This document shows positions 17,401-25,727 of a stretch of DNA of 46,133 nt, piece by piece. Numbering within the stretch: position 1 is the stretch's first letter; each line of letters starts with the position of its first letter. The notes beneath the pieces were generated by a model. The model ran no database searches and was not told where the DNA came from. It worked only from the letters and a program-made list of their open reading frames with translations. Source of the stretch: CBDDEH01 sp965226865 (GTDB lineage Bacteria; Chloroflexota; Dehalococcoidia; Lucifugimonadales; JAGWBF01); NCBI GenBank assembly GCA_965226865.1, contig CBDDEH010000001.1:1-46133 (forward strand), written 5' to 3'. A program made the translations under genes and the position numbers.

Positions 17401-19000
17401 TGGATGGGTGCGCAACACCACACCGGGTGTCGAGTTGATCTCGCCACCACCGCACCACGATATATACTCCATCGAAGACTTGGCCCAGCTCATCTATGAC
17501 CTGAAGTACACCAACCCAAGCGCCAGGGTCCATGTAAAGCTCGTCGCCGAGGTTGGCGTAGGCACCATTGCCGCAGGTGTCTCCAAGGGACACGGAGATG
17601 TGGTGCTCATCAGCGGCGACTCAGGCGGCACCGGCGCATCACCAGAGTCCTCTATCAAACATGCGGGGCTCCCCTGGGAGCTAGGTGTCGCGGAGACCCA
17701 GCAAGTGCTGGTGATGAACGATCTCAGAGGGCGTATCGTAGTCCAGACGGACGGCCAACTGAAGACGGGACGGGATGTCGCCGTAGCTTGTCTGCTGGGC
17801 GCGGAGGAGTTCGGTTTCTCCACCGCACCGCTTATAAGCCTTGGCTGTATTATGCTACGAAAGTGTCACCTCAATACCTGTTCCGTGGGTATCGCCACCC
17901 AGGACCCGGAGCTGCGAAAGCAGTTCGCCGGCCAGCCGGAACACGTCATAAACTACTTCTTCTTCTTAGCTGAGCACATGCGGCAAATCATGGCCCAGTT
18001 GGGTTTCCGAACCGTCAACGAGATGGTCGGACGGGTAGACAAACTAGAGACCCGCGATGCAATCGAGCATTGGAAGGCGAAAGGGATCGACCTGGCCCAG
18101 TTGCTTCACAAGCCGGAGGTCCCAGACACGGTGGCCACTTACCACTGCCAAGACCAGGACCACGGTCTGGACAAGGCGTTGGACCACAAACTTATCAAAG
18201 CATGCTCGGAAGCCCTTGAGCGTAAGACCCCGGTGACGCTGGAGCTTCCCATTCGCAACTCCAATCGGACAGTGGGGGCGATGTTAAGCGGGGAGATTTC
18301 CAGAAGGTATGGTGAGGAGGGTCTACCCGAGGATACGATCAAGGTCCACTTCAAGGGCTCTGCCGGACAGAGCTTCAGCGCCTTTTTGGCACAGGGTGTG
18401 TCTTTCACCCTGGAAGGGGACTCTAATGACTACTTTGCCAAGGGCCTATCCGGGGGTCGCCTCATTGTTTACCCGGCCGTAAATTCCACGTTTGTGCCAG
18501 AGGAGAACATAATAATCGGGAATGTGGCACTCTACGGCGCGACCAGAGGCAAGGCATTCATCAGGGGCATCGCCGGAGAGCGGTTTGCCGTGAGGAACAG
18601 TGGCGCGCATACAGTCGTCGAGGGAGTTGGCGACCACGGGTGCGAGTACATGACTGGAGGGATAGTTGTGGTCCTGGGCAAGACGGGACGCAACTTCGCG
18701 GCCGGTATGAGCGGTGGATTCGCATACATCTTCGACGAGGATCGGACCTTCTCCACTCGCTGCAACAAGGAAATGGTTGACCTGGAGCCCGTAGTGGATG
18801 AGTCGGAACTGTCCTACTTGAGACAGCTAGTCCAGGAACATTTCGATTGCACCGGTAGCTCAAATGCCGAGAGGATATTGAAAGCCTGGGACCAGATGGC
18901 ATCCATGTTCGTGAAGATTTTCCCACGTGACTATCGGAGAGTCCTAGAAGAGCGGAAACACAAGCGAGAGCAAGAGCTGGAACTGGTGTCCCATGGGTAA
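14444..19000 (+). CDS. gltB: Glutamate synthase large (alpha) subunit
   Basis: The large subunit of glutamate synthase releases ammonia from glutamine and channels it to 2-oxoglutarate. The 1518-residue protein has an N-terminal class II amidotransferase domain whose nucleophile is Cys24 (EHDSCGVG), exposed after removal of a 23-residue propeptide as known for the family; a central domain; the FMN-binding synthase domain with GEGGEDYHRY and GDSGGTGASP; a 3Fe-4S cluster at Cys1135, Cys1141 and Cys1146; and the C-terminal GXGXG beta-helix (GAMLSGEISRRYG onward). The start is a TTG with AAAGGG 7 bases before it. A TATAAT at 14279-14284 upstream could be part of its promoter, though no good -35 is visible. 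It overlaps gltD by 8 bases. Confidence 0.97.
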   Translation: MDTERLPGLRKQGLYDPRYEHDSCGVGVVASIKGEKSHDIIEKALQVLINLGHRGASGSDPKTGDGAGILVQMPHEFLAKECAGLGINLPPLGQYGVGMVFLPQDPAQRSVCEKVFEDTVREEGQVLLGWRDVPVDDSAIGAHAREVRPCIRQILIGSGPKTVDEAHLGRKLFVIRRRVEEAIAGSGIEDAESFYIPSLFTNRIVYKGLLMTDQIGGFYRDLMDQDMVTYFAMVHSRFSTNTLGSWKLAHPYRFLQHNGEINTLRGNLNWMVARQSMFASPLFGEDMQKLFPIIGPGQSDTACLDNALELLLATGRELTHCMMMLIPEAWSDRIEMSQEKKDFYEYHSCLMEPWDGPALLAFTDGVRVGAILDRNGLRPFRYLVTKNDMLVMASEVGVLDVPPEDVLFKARLEPGRMFYVDPTQGRIIDDEEIKSELSRRQPYGEWLANTKVALEQLPEPPFVHATDYESLVQRQQVFGYTLEDLRMLMEPMAATGAESVGSMGNDAPLAVLSDKPQLVFNYFKQLFAQVTNPPLDAIREELVTSTESFIGSEQNLFDETPEHCHQLKLREPVITNYELEKIRNVNVGEIKSTTLPTLFDTEAGEGALERALDELCSNASKAIADGYRIIILSDRDADADHAPIPSLLAVSAVHHHLIREGSRTKAGLVVESGEPREVAHFALLIGYGAGAVNPYLAFETLDDMVRENVLLNGVDSKKAHQNYIKAVHKGVVKVMSKMGISTIQSYRGAQIFEAVGLSQDLVDRYFTWTSSRVGGIGLDVIEEEANRRHARAYPDVEVVGNLDLDVGGVYYWRRDGEYHMYNPDSIAKLQQAVRTESYETYHEFAELIDDQSKRICTIRGLLEFKALDEPIPLEEVESASEIVKRFATGAISLGSISREAHETLAIAMNRIGARSNTGEGGEDYHRYTPDSDGDSRSSAIKQVASGRFGVTSNYLINAKDLQIKMAQGSKPGEGGQLPGYKVDDYIGWVRNTTPGVELISPPPHHDIYSIEDLAQLIYDLKYTNPSARVHVKLVAEVGVGTIAAGVSKGHGDVVLISGDSGGTGASPESSIKHAGLPWELGVAETQQVLVMNDLRGRIVVQTDGQLKTGRDVAVACLLGAEEFGFSTAPLISLGCIMLRKCHLNTCSVGIATQDPELRKQFAGQPEHVINYFFFLAEHMRQIMAQLGFRTVNEMVGRVDKLETRDAIEHWKAKGIDLAQLLHKPEVPDTVATYHCQDQDHGLDKALDHKLIKACSEALERKTPVTLELPIRNSNRTVGAMLSGEISRRYGEEGLPEDTIKVHFKGSAGQSFSAFLAQGVSFTLEGDSNDYFAKGLSGGRLIVYPAVNSTFVPEENIIIGNVALYGATRGKAFIRGIAGERFAVRNSGAHTVVEGVGDHGCEYMTGGIVVVLGKTGRNFAAGMSGGFAYIFDEDRTFSTRCNKEMVDLEPVVDESELSYLRQLVQEHFDCTGSSNAERILKAWDQMASMFVKIFPRDYRRVLEERKHKREQELELVSHG

Positions 19001-20444
19001 GACCACAGGGTTCAAAGAGTACGGGCGCGGGACTCCTAAAAGGCGCCCCGTGAGGGAGCGGGTAAAGGACTACGGCGAGTTCTACGTCCGCTGGCCGGAG
19101 AAGAGCATCCGGGAGCAGGGCGCCCGTTGTATGAACTGCGCTGTTCCCTTCTGCCACACCGGCTGCCCTTTGGGGAACATCATCCCAGACTGGAACGACC
19201 TGGTGTACCGAGGTCGATGGAAAGAGGCCCTGGCTGCCCTTCATGCCACCAATAACTTCCCGGAATTCACGGGTCGGATTTGCCCGGCCCCGTGTGAGGC
19301 TTCCTGCGTCCTCGCCATCAATCAGGACCCGGTCACAATCGAGTACATTGAAAAGGCTATAGCGGACCGAGGCTTCGAGGAGGGTTGGATAAAGCCCGAG
19401 CCGCCCGGGCATCGCACCGGCAAGAATGTGGCTGTCGTGGGTTCAGGTCCCGCCGGGCTAGCCTGCGCCCAGCAGCTTAACCGCTCCGGTCACTGGGTCA
19501 CTGTATTCGAGCGCGATGATTATATCGGTGGCTTGCTTACTCTGGGTATCCCAGACTTCAAGCTGGACAAGGCCGTTGTGGCCAGGCGCGTGGACCTGAT
19601 GGCGGAAGAAGGCATTGAGTTCAAAACAGGCGCAAATGTCGGCGTAAACGTCTCAATCAATGAGTTGAGCGAGAAGTTCGATGCCATCTGCCTCGCTGGT
19701 GGCTCGACACAGGCACGTGAATTGGACGTTCCGGGACGGGAACTGGATGGCATACACCTGGCAATGGACTATTTGCCTCAGCAGAACAAGATTAATGCGG
19801 GTGAACGCGTCGACGCTTCAGACCGGATTACCGCGGAAGGTAAGAGGGTCGTGATATTGGGGGGTGGGGATACCGGTGCGGACTGCCTGGGTACGGCCCA
19901 CCGTCAAGGAGCGGAGGTGGTGTACCAGTACGAGATATTGCCGCAGCCTCCGACAAGCAGAAACCCAAGTAACCCTTGGCCCCAGTGGCCCATTATACTC
20001 ATGAGTTCAGCGGCCCATGAAGAGGGTGGCCTCCGCGACTACAGTATTATGACAAAGAGCTTTTCTGGGACAGACGGCCACGTACAAAAGCTACATGGGA
20101 TGCGCCTGGAATGGGGTACGCCGGGTAGCAATGGGCGGCCATCCATGAACGAGGTCCCAGGAAGCGAGTTCGAGATCGAGGCCGATCTGGTTTTGCTGGC
20201 GATGGGTTTCCTGCATCCAGAGCATGGCGCCATGATAAAAGACCTTGAGGTCGAGCTGGACGCCCGTGGGAACGTCAAGGTGGGCGTGGACAGGATGAGC
20301 AGCATCCCAGGTGTCTTCGCCGCCGGGGACATGGCCCGCGGACAATCATTGGTGGTGTGGGCCATCGCTGAGGGACGTGAGGCAGCCCACCACATGGACA
20401 GGTACCTCATGGGCGTCACGAGCTTGCCCAGGTCGCTACGGTAG
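18993..20444 (+). CDS. gltD: Glutamate synthase small (beta) subunit
   Basis: The small subunit passes electrons from NAD(P)H through FAD and iron-sulphur clusters to the large subunit. In 483 residues it has the N-terminal cysteine clusters (Cys46, 49, 54, 58 and Cys97, 101, 105) for two 4Fe-4S centres, the FAD-binding GSGPAG near 150-155, the NAD(P)H-binding segment VVILGGGDTGADC near 290 and a second FAD-contact GVFAAGDMARGQSLVVWAI near the end. The ATG lies inside the end of gltB, so the two are translationally coupled. It ends 11 bases from a convergent gene. Confidence 0.97.
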   Translation: MGKTTGFKEYGRGTPKRRPVRERVKDYGEFYVRWPEKSIREQGARCMNCAVPFCHTGCPLGNIIPDWNDLVYRGRWKEALAALHATNNFPEFTGRICPAPCEASCVLAINQDPVTIEYIEKAIADRGFEEGWIKPEPPGHRTGKNVAVVGSGPAGLACAQQLNRSGHWVTVFERDDYIGGLLTLGIPDFKLDKAVVARRVDLMAEEGIEFKTGANVGVNVSINELSEKFDAICLAGGSTQARELDVPGRELDGIHLAMDYLPQQNKINAGERVDASDRITAEGKRVVILGGGDTGADCLGTAHRQGAEVVYQYEILPQPPTSRNPSNPWPQWPIILMSSAAHEEGGLRDYSIMTKSFSGTDGHVQKLHGMRLEWGTPGSNGRPSMNEVPGSEFEIEADLVLLAMGFLHPEHGAMIKDLEVELDARGNVKVGVDRMSSIPGVFAAGDMARGQSLVVWAIAEGREAAHHMDRYLMGVTSLPRSLR

Positions 20445-20455
20445 CCGGAATACCC

Positions 20456-21544
20456 TCAAGGCGAGCCCAGTCCGAACTGCTCAAGTAAGCCTGCACTCAA
20501 GTCCACGGGTATGCGGAATCGTACCCGGTCCCCTTCTGCTAAACTCTGCACTGGCGAATCTGATAGACCTCCCGCCATCTCCAATTGTTCGTTTATAGCC
20601 GGCATAGCGGCCTCAGCAGCCCCAGCGCTATCAAAGCCGACGACTCCATTGAGGAAGGCGGCCTCGGCTTCTTGCGTCGCACTGATCGCGATTCCCGTAC
20701 ATGCTTCGATCCCCTCGAGAAGTGTCTCTCCTAACGCCGAGCAGTCTGTAGAGACCAAAGTGATGAATCCCTGGGGGATTTCCGCCGCCAGCGCAGTTAC
20801 AGAAGAGTCGGATAGGAAACCCGGTCCGGTCTGTTGTGCGGCGTCAAGGGCCGCTTTGATCACATCCCCCGCGCTCACATCTTCGAAAGTCGCGGTGGCA
20901 AATATAGCAGTCCTTTCGTCAAGAACACTCAACGCCAGACTCAGCTTCAGCAGCGGAAGGTTAATGTTCACCTCGGTTATCTCGAAAGGGCCGTAGGCTT
21001 CTGGGGCAGCGCCCGACGCTAGTGCCCCGAGAGACCCGAGAACTCCGGCGGCATCTGACGATGTCCGGAATATACCCAAAATACCATCGTCGTCGACAGC
21101 CACGGCAACTGCGTCTACCAGGTCCTGAATCGGTCCAGCGGCCGGACCAAGTGCTGCGAGAATATCTTGGTCCTGCAATACAGCCTGTAGGCTGGGGTCT
21201 TGTTTCATGGCGCCCACATCCGTAACCATCACCGTTTCATAGCTTGCCGGCACCGCTGACAATAGTTGGGCCACCTTCTCTGCTACCGGTTGCCCCGAAC
21301 TGAGGCCGGCTGCTCCGGCATCCGTGGTGGGAGTTGGCGTTGGGGTGAGGGTCGGAGTCGGTGTGGGGGTAGGGGTCGGAGCGGCTGTCGGCTCGTCACA
21401 GGCCGCGCTAATGGCCAGAGCGCCAGACAAGAGGACCGTTATCAGGACTCTTAGGTCAATCGGTCTCAGCAAGAAAAACCTCCACTGGGTCACGGGGGCA
21501 GGGTCCAGCGACTGTACAACTGTGGTCTGGGCGAGGTCACTCAT
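20456..21544 (-). CDS. Exported protein with Thr-Pro linker, unknown function
   Basis: A 362-residue protein with a late membrane or signal segment (about 30-48, LRVLITVLLSGALAISAAC) ending at a cysteine that may be lipid-modified (the -3 residue is unusual for a lipobox). A low-complexity PTPTPTPTPT linker follows (about 53-75), then a globular part of roughly 280 residues rich in Ala, Leu and Asp. It has short helices and strands (LDERTAIFATATFEDVSAGDV), no known catalytic motif and a single Cys pair (TDCSALGETLLEGIEACTG). Thr-Pro linkers after a lipobox are frequent in surface lipoproteins of Chloroflexota (general knowledge). It overlaps the next gene by 8 bases, so both are probably one operon with the TPR proteins. 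Confidence 0.75.
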   Translation of the reverse strand: MSDLAQTTVVQSLDPAPVTQWRFFLLRPIDLRVLITVLLSGALAISAACDEPTAAPTPTPTPTPTLTPTPTPTTDAGAAGLSSGQPVAEKVAQLLSAVPASYETVMVTDVGAMKQDPSLQAVLQDQDILAALGPAAGPIQDLVDAVAVAVDDDGILGIFRTSSDAAGVLGSLGALASGAAPEAYGPFEITEVNINLPLLKLSLALSVLDERTAIFATATFEDVSAGDVIKAALDAAQQTGPGFLSDSSVTALAAEIPQGFITLVSTDCSALGETLLEGIEACTGIAISATQEAEAAFLNGVVGFDSAGAAEAAMPAINEQLEMAGGLSDSPVQSLAEGDRVRFRIPVDLSAGLLEQFGLGSP

Positions 21545-22619
21545 TGGATTCTACAGCCAGCAACTGGTCTATGACTTCTCTGAGTTCAGGGTTAGTGCCC
21601 AGGTCAATTGCCCTGTCGGCGTCCCGTCGCGCCTCCGAGTCCCGGTGCAGGAAGGCAAACGCCAGTGCCCGGGCCGCATAGGCTTTACCGTATTGAGCGT
21701 TGAGTCGGATGGCCTCGCCGTAGTCACCTATGGCCAGCATAAGCTGCCCCAAGTCCGCGTAGGCCATTCCCCGGCTGTAATAGGCTTCGGAGAATCGTCT
21801 CTCGAGCTGGATAGCCGAGCTGTAATCCTCAATAGCCAACCCGTAACGACCGAGCTCATAGTGTGTGGCTGCCCGGTTGTAGTAAAGCCTAGGAGCTAGC
21901 GGATCGAGGCCGATTGCACGGTCGTAGTCGGCCATGGCCTTCGGATAGATTCCCAGGGCGGAATAAGCAATTCCTCGGTTGACATAGGCTTCCGTATATC
22001 TGGGATCGAGGCGGATGGCTTCGTCGTATCCCTGTATGGCGTGAACGTACTGGCCCAGGCTCATGTAAGCGTTGCCCCTGTTGTAGTATGGCTGCGGGTA
22101 CTCCTGATCGAGGCGGATGGCTTCGCTATAGTCGTCGATGGCTTGCTGGGTGTCGCCGATGTTGTGGTAGGCGTAGCCGCGATTGAAAAAAGCTTTGGCG
22201 TCCTGAGGATTATCTCGGATCGCCACATCATATCCGGCGATGGCCTCCTCGAAGCGCCGCTGCTCCAAGAGACCGAGGGGCTGGATGGTGATGTCGGCCC
22301 CCGGCCCCGGTATGTCGACGGACGTGATAGGCCCAGTAGTTGAGGTTGTTGGAGCGGGCCTAACGGAAGTCGGCGTGGGAGTTGGAGATGTTGTGGGCGT
22401 TGCCGTGGGTGTCGGCGTTGGAGTGGGCCTGGCGCATGCAAGCGCCGCAACTATCACGAGCAGCAGCGACGACGCCAGGAACAAGTCCACCTGAAACCGC
22501 CGAGGTTTTATCGGCTCTCGCACGCGGTCACGCAATCGGCCGGCAATGATCTGGAATGGGAAGACAAATCCCTCCGGTTGGCGGTGCGGCTGCGGCTTTG
22601 ATGTCCTTTCGTATTCCAC
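21537..22619 (-). CDS. TPR protein with lipoprotein-like N-terminus
   Basis: The 360-residue protein starts with a charged 45-residue segment, then a hydrophobic stretch (about 46-61, LFLASSLLLVIVAALAC) ending in Cys, then a PTPTPTPT linker (to about 105) and seven or so tetratricopeptide repeats (about 118-345), each 34 residues with the pattern AYYNRG.AY..LG....AI.DY..AI.LD. Such repeats form a superhelical scaffold for protein binding. Its linker type matches the downstream gene, which it overlaps by 8 bases. The long N-terminus before the hydrophobic stretch is odd for a lipoprotein; a later internal start may be used. Likely attached to the outer face of the membrane. Confidence 0.8.
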   Translation of the reverse strand: MEYERTSKPQPHRQPEGFVFPFQIIAGRLRDRVREPIKPRRFQVDLFLASSLLLVIVAALACARPTPTPTPTATPTTSPTPTPTSVRPAPTTSTTGPITSVDIPGPGADITIQPLGLLEQRRFEEAIAGYDVAIRDNPQDAKAFFNRGYAYHNIGDTQQAIDDYSEAIRLDQEYPQPYYNRGNAYMSLGQYVHAIQGYDEAIRLDPRYTEAYVNRGIAYSALGIYPKAMADYDRAIGLDPLAPRLYYNRAATHYELGRYGLAIEDYSSAIQLERRFSEAYYSRGMAYADLGQLMLAIGDYGEAIRLNAQYGKAYAARALAFAFLHRDSEARRDADRAIDLGTNPELREVIDQLLAVESNE

Positions 22620-22634
22620 GTCTCCCGGGCACGT

Positions 22635-24095
22635 CTAGCGTCGTTCCTTTATTTCTTCAATTCCCTGGGTGAGCGTGGTCTCGTCATACCCCAGTTCAAG
22701 GGCGCATGCCACATCCTGCTGAGCTTCACTGTCCATATCCAGGAGCGTATAGGCAAAGGCCCGCTGGGCGTAGGCCTCTGGGATTTGCGGGTCCAGGCCA
22801 ATAACGCGGTCAAAGTCCTCGATGGCCCTCTGAAATTGGCCCAGGTGGTAGTAGGCTACTCCCCGGTTATTATATACCTCAGGCAGGGCCTGGTTGATGT
22901 CGACGGCCCTGTCCAGGTCTTCAATGGCTCGCTCGTATTCTGCGAGGCCGACCGACGCGAGGCCACGGTTGTTGTAGTAGTCGGGATTTTCGGGGTCCAG
23001 TCGAATAGCCTCATCGTAGTTCTCGATTGCCCGCTGATGCTCACCTAGTTCGACGTAGGTTGAGCCTCGCTGGAAGTAAGCAGTGGCAAGCTGGGGGTCC
23101 AGGCGGATGGCCTCATCGTAGTCCTCGATAGCCTGCTGGTGCCCGGCCAGGCATCCGTGTGATAGCCCTCTATTGTAGTAGGCATCCACGTCCTGGGGGT
23201 TTAACCGGATGGCCTCGTTGAAATCAGTCACAGCTTCGTCACACTTGTCCAGGTCATAGTAAACCATGGCACGGTTGTAGTACGCGTCTGCATAGTTTGG
23301 GTCGAGCTGGGCCGCCCTTTCCAGGTCCTCTATGGCCTTCTCGTGCTGGCCCAGCCGGAAGTAGGCGTTGCCCCGGTTATTGTAGGCTGCTGCGTAGCGT
23401 TCGCTCAGGCGGATGGCCTCGTCGTAGTCCTCGATGGCTCGTTGGAATTGGCCCAGGTTGAGGAAAGCGACGCCACGGTTGTTGTATACACCTGCATCCT
23501 GGGGACCAAGGTATATCGCTTCCTCATAGTCGCCGATGGCAAGGTGGTAGTCCCCTTGGAAATCGTGTGCCAGGCCGCGGTCGTTGTAGGTGTCTGGGTC
23601 ATTGGGGTCCAGGCCGATGGCCTCGTTGTAGTCCTCGATGGCCTTTTGAGGCTGGTATAGGTGAAAGTAAGCGAGGCCCCGGTTGTAGTAAGCCGAAGCG
23701 TCCCCTGGGTCTAGTCGGATGACCTCGTTGTAATCCTCGATGGCCCGTTCATGCCTGCCCAACATGAAATAAGCGAAACCCCGGTTGTTGTAGGCAAGCT
23801 TCAGCGTTGAGTCCAGCCGGATTGCTTCGTCCAGGTCTCCACTACACTCCTCGTATTGGCCGAGGTTGCCATATGCGACTCCACGTCCGTTGTAGGCCAT
23901 CGCAAGCTCGGGATTCAGCCGGATAGCCTCGTCATATACGGATAGTGCTTCCTGGAAGTCCCCCTTATCCCGAAGCCTTTCCCCGGACTTAAAGCGCCTT
24001 TGCGCGCCGGTGGTGCGACCAACGCGCGGCGTCAACCCAGCAAGGGCTTTGAGCAGTCGTCCTACCGGATTGGGCTGCTTCGTCTCGGTTGTCAT
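22635..24095 (-). CDS. TPR repeat protein, cytoplasmic
   Basis: A 486-residue protein built almost wholly of tetratricopeptide repeats: 12 to 13 units of 34 residues from about residue 32 to 470, with near-identical AYNNRG and AIEDYDEAIRLDP blocks. The DNA accordingly shows a 102-base periodicity from about 22700 to 24000. There is no signal peptide or Thr-Pro linker, unlike the next gene, so it should be cytoplasmic or peripheral. The tail (GYDETTLTQGIEEIKERR) is helical. It is likely the first gene of a three-gene minus-strand unit with the two exported proteins. TPR proteins bind partners; nothing here says which. Confidence 0.85.
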   Translation of the reverse strand: MTTETKQPNPVGRLLKALAGLTPRVGRTTGAQRRFKSGERLRDKGDFQEALSVYDEAIRLNPELAMAYNGRGVAYGNLGQYEECSGDLDEAIRLDSTLKLAYNNRGFAYFMLGRHERAIEDYNEVIRLDPGDASAYYNRGLAYFHLYQPQKAIEDYNEAIGLDPNDPDTYNDRGLAHDFQGDYHLAIGDYEEAIYLGPQDAGVYNNRGVAFLNLGQFQRAIEDYDEAIRLSERYAAAYNNRGNAYFRLGQHEKAIEDLERAAQLDPNYADAYYNRAMVYYDLDKCDEAVTDFNEAIRLNPQDVDAYYNRGLSHGCLAGHQQAIEDYDEAIRLDPQLATAYFQRGSTYVELGEHQRAIENYDEAIRLDPENPDYYNNRGLASVGLAEYERAIEDLDRAVDINQALPEVYNNRGVAYYHLGQFQRAIEDFDRVIGLDPQIPEAYAQRAFAYTLLDMDSEAQQDVACALELGYDETTLTQGIEEIKERR

Positions 24096-24229
24096 GTTCT
24101 GCTATCGACCCTTGAACTTACGCTGGCCACATTAAATTCCGACGCCTCCGATAATCCTGGCTATTCCGTCTCAACGCCGGGCCGGGGAGGCATCAATTAT
24201 TTCCGGCATTTTAGCATACGCGCAATTCG

Positions 24230-24258
24230 TTGACATCCTCACTTACCCACATCAAAAT
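24230..24258 (+). promoter_or_regulatory. Candidate promoter for the amidase
   Basis: A perfect TTGACA (24230-24235) is followed by 17 bases and CAAAAT (24253-24258), with four of six -10 matches. It lies 28 bases before the amidase ATG in the divergent gap between the TPR gene and the amidase. Confidence 0.5.
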
Positions 24259-24286
24259 ATCGCTAACCGGAACCTAAGAGGTTGTT

Positions 24287-25702
24287 ATGGACAGCTCCGA
24301 CTTACCGTTTCTGCCGGTCTCGCAGCTTTGCGGTCTCATCGAAAGCAGAGATGTGTCACCCGTTGAAGTCACCGAGGCGTATCTCGACCGAATAAAAAAC
24401 ATAGACTCCATTATTAACTCGTACGTGACCGTGTCCGGGGAGGAGGCGCTTGATTCCGCTCGGGAGGCTGAGCAAGCTATTACCGCAGGAAACTACCTAG
24501 GGCCTATGCACGGTATTCCCGTCGCGGTTAAAGACCAGATATACACGGAGGGAATTCTCACCACTGGCGGTTCCAACATCCTTTCGGACTTCGTGCCCCA
24601 AGAGGATGCAACGGTGGTCACGAACCTGAAGAAGGCAGGAGCCGTTCTGCTTGGAAAACTAAATCTAAGTGAGTTCGCGGTCGGCGGTAGCTTCCACCAC
24701 CCCGCCGGCACACCCCACAACCCCTGGAGCCTGGACCGCAATCCAGGAACCTCTAGCAGCGGCTCCGGCGCCGCCACCGCCGCGTTCCTCTGTGCCACTT
24801 CGCTGGGTGAGGATACGGCGGGCTCTATTCGAATCCCCGCCGCCTGGTGTGGCATCGTAGGTCTCAGGCCCACCTGGGGACGAGTGAGCCGGTATGGGGT
24901 GTTGCCAATATGTTGGTCCATGGACGCCGTTGGACCCGTCTCCCGCACGGTCGAGGACTGCTCCATCACGATGAGGGCTATAGCCGGACATGATCCGAAA
25001 GACCCCTACACCTGGAATGTCCCCGTACCCGACTATCGGGATGCTCTGGACGGGGATATAAGAAACCTGAGGGTCGGTGTTGTTAAAGAGAAGGTCTACG
25101 CCGAGCGTGTACATCCGGACGTCAGGGACGCAGTCTTGAAAGCTATCGACGCCCTTGCGGAGATGGGAGCTATCGTAGAGGAGGTTTCTCTGCCTTTGTT
25201 CGAAGAGGCGGGAGCGGTCTCTAAAATGATTACGGACATCGAGGGTGCCATGGTCCACCACGACTGGCTCAGGACGCGGGCCAGCGAGTACGACCACAAC
25301 ACGAGAGTGCGGCTGAGTGCTGGCGCCATAGCACCAGCTCATGCCTACTACAAGGCCCAAAAGATAAGGGCCCTTCTCCGTCGGCAGGTCCTGGAAGAGC
25401 TACAGCGGGTAGACCTACTTGTTCTACCAACCACTCCGACTGCGGCGCCCAGGATTCCAGATGGACCGGGCATCAAGAGCCCGGCGGAAGCCCGCGAAGC
25501 CGTCTCAGGAGTGCGGAGCTTTACGGGGCCTTTTAATCTGGCGGGCACACCGGCCCTGGCCCTTCCATGCGGGTTCGATTCGCACGGCCTCCCTGTGTCC
25601 CTACAGCTAAGCGGACGTCCATTCGAAGAGGGAACTCTGCTGAGGGTGGGATACGCCTACGAGCAGAATACGACCTGGCATCTCAAAAGGCCGCCGATAT
25701 AG
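24287..25702 (+). CDS. Amidase signature family hydrolase
   Basis: A 471-residue amidase-signature enzyme. The Ser-cisSer-Lys triad is visible: Lys82 in PVAVKDQ, the cis-Ser in GTSSSGSGAA (157/158) and nucleophile Ser180 in TAGSIRIPAA. The family includes GatA (the glutaminyl/asparaginyl-tRNA amidotransferase subunit A) and many free amidases. No gatC or gatB lies nearby, and the segment SFHHPAGTPHNPW with its longer C-terminal half suggests a free amidase. The substrate cannot be predicted. A good -35/-10 pair lies just upstream, and the gene ends 25 bases from a convergent aminotransferase gene. Confidence 0.9.
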   Translation: MDSSDLPFLPVSQLCGLIESRDVSPVEVTEAYLDRIKNIDSIINSYVTVSGEEALDSAREAEQAITAGNYLGPMHGIPVAVKDQIYTEGILTTGGSNILSDFVPQEDATVVTNLKKAGAVLLGKLNLSEFAVGGSFHHPAGTPHNPWSLDRNPGTSSSGSGAATAAFLCATSLGEDTAGSIRIPAAWCGIVGLRPTWGRVSRYGVLPICWSMDAVGPVSRTVEDCSITMRAIAGHDPKDPYTWNVPVPDYRDALDGDIRNLRVGVVKEKVYAERVHPDVRDAVLKAIDALAEMGAIVEEVSLPLFEEAGAVSKMITDIEGAMVHHDWLRTRASEYDHNTRVRLSAGAIAPAHAYYKAQKIRALLRRQVLEELQRVDLLVLPTTPTAAPRIPDGPGIKSPAEAREAVSGVRSFTGPFNLAGTPALALPCGFDSHGLPVSLQLSGRPFEEGTLLRVGYAYEQNTTWHLKRPPI

Positions 25703-25727
25703 CTGTAGAAGGCCCCACAGGCAGATC

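Noticed and set aside
16715..17593. 292-residue ORF on the minus strand within gltB
   Set aside because: Shadow frame of gltB, which is continuous and fully conserved.
22700..24000. CRISPR-like periodic DNA
   Set aside because: The period is 102 bases and follows the 34-residue TPR unit; there are no short repeats with unique spacers.
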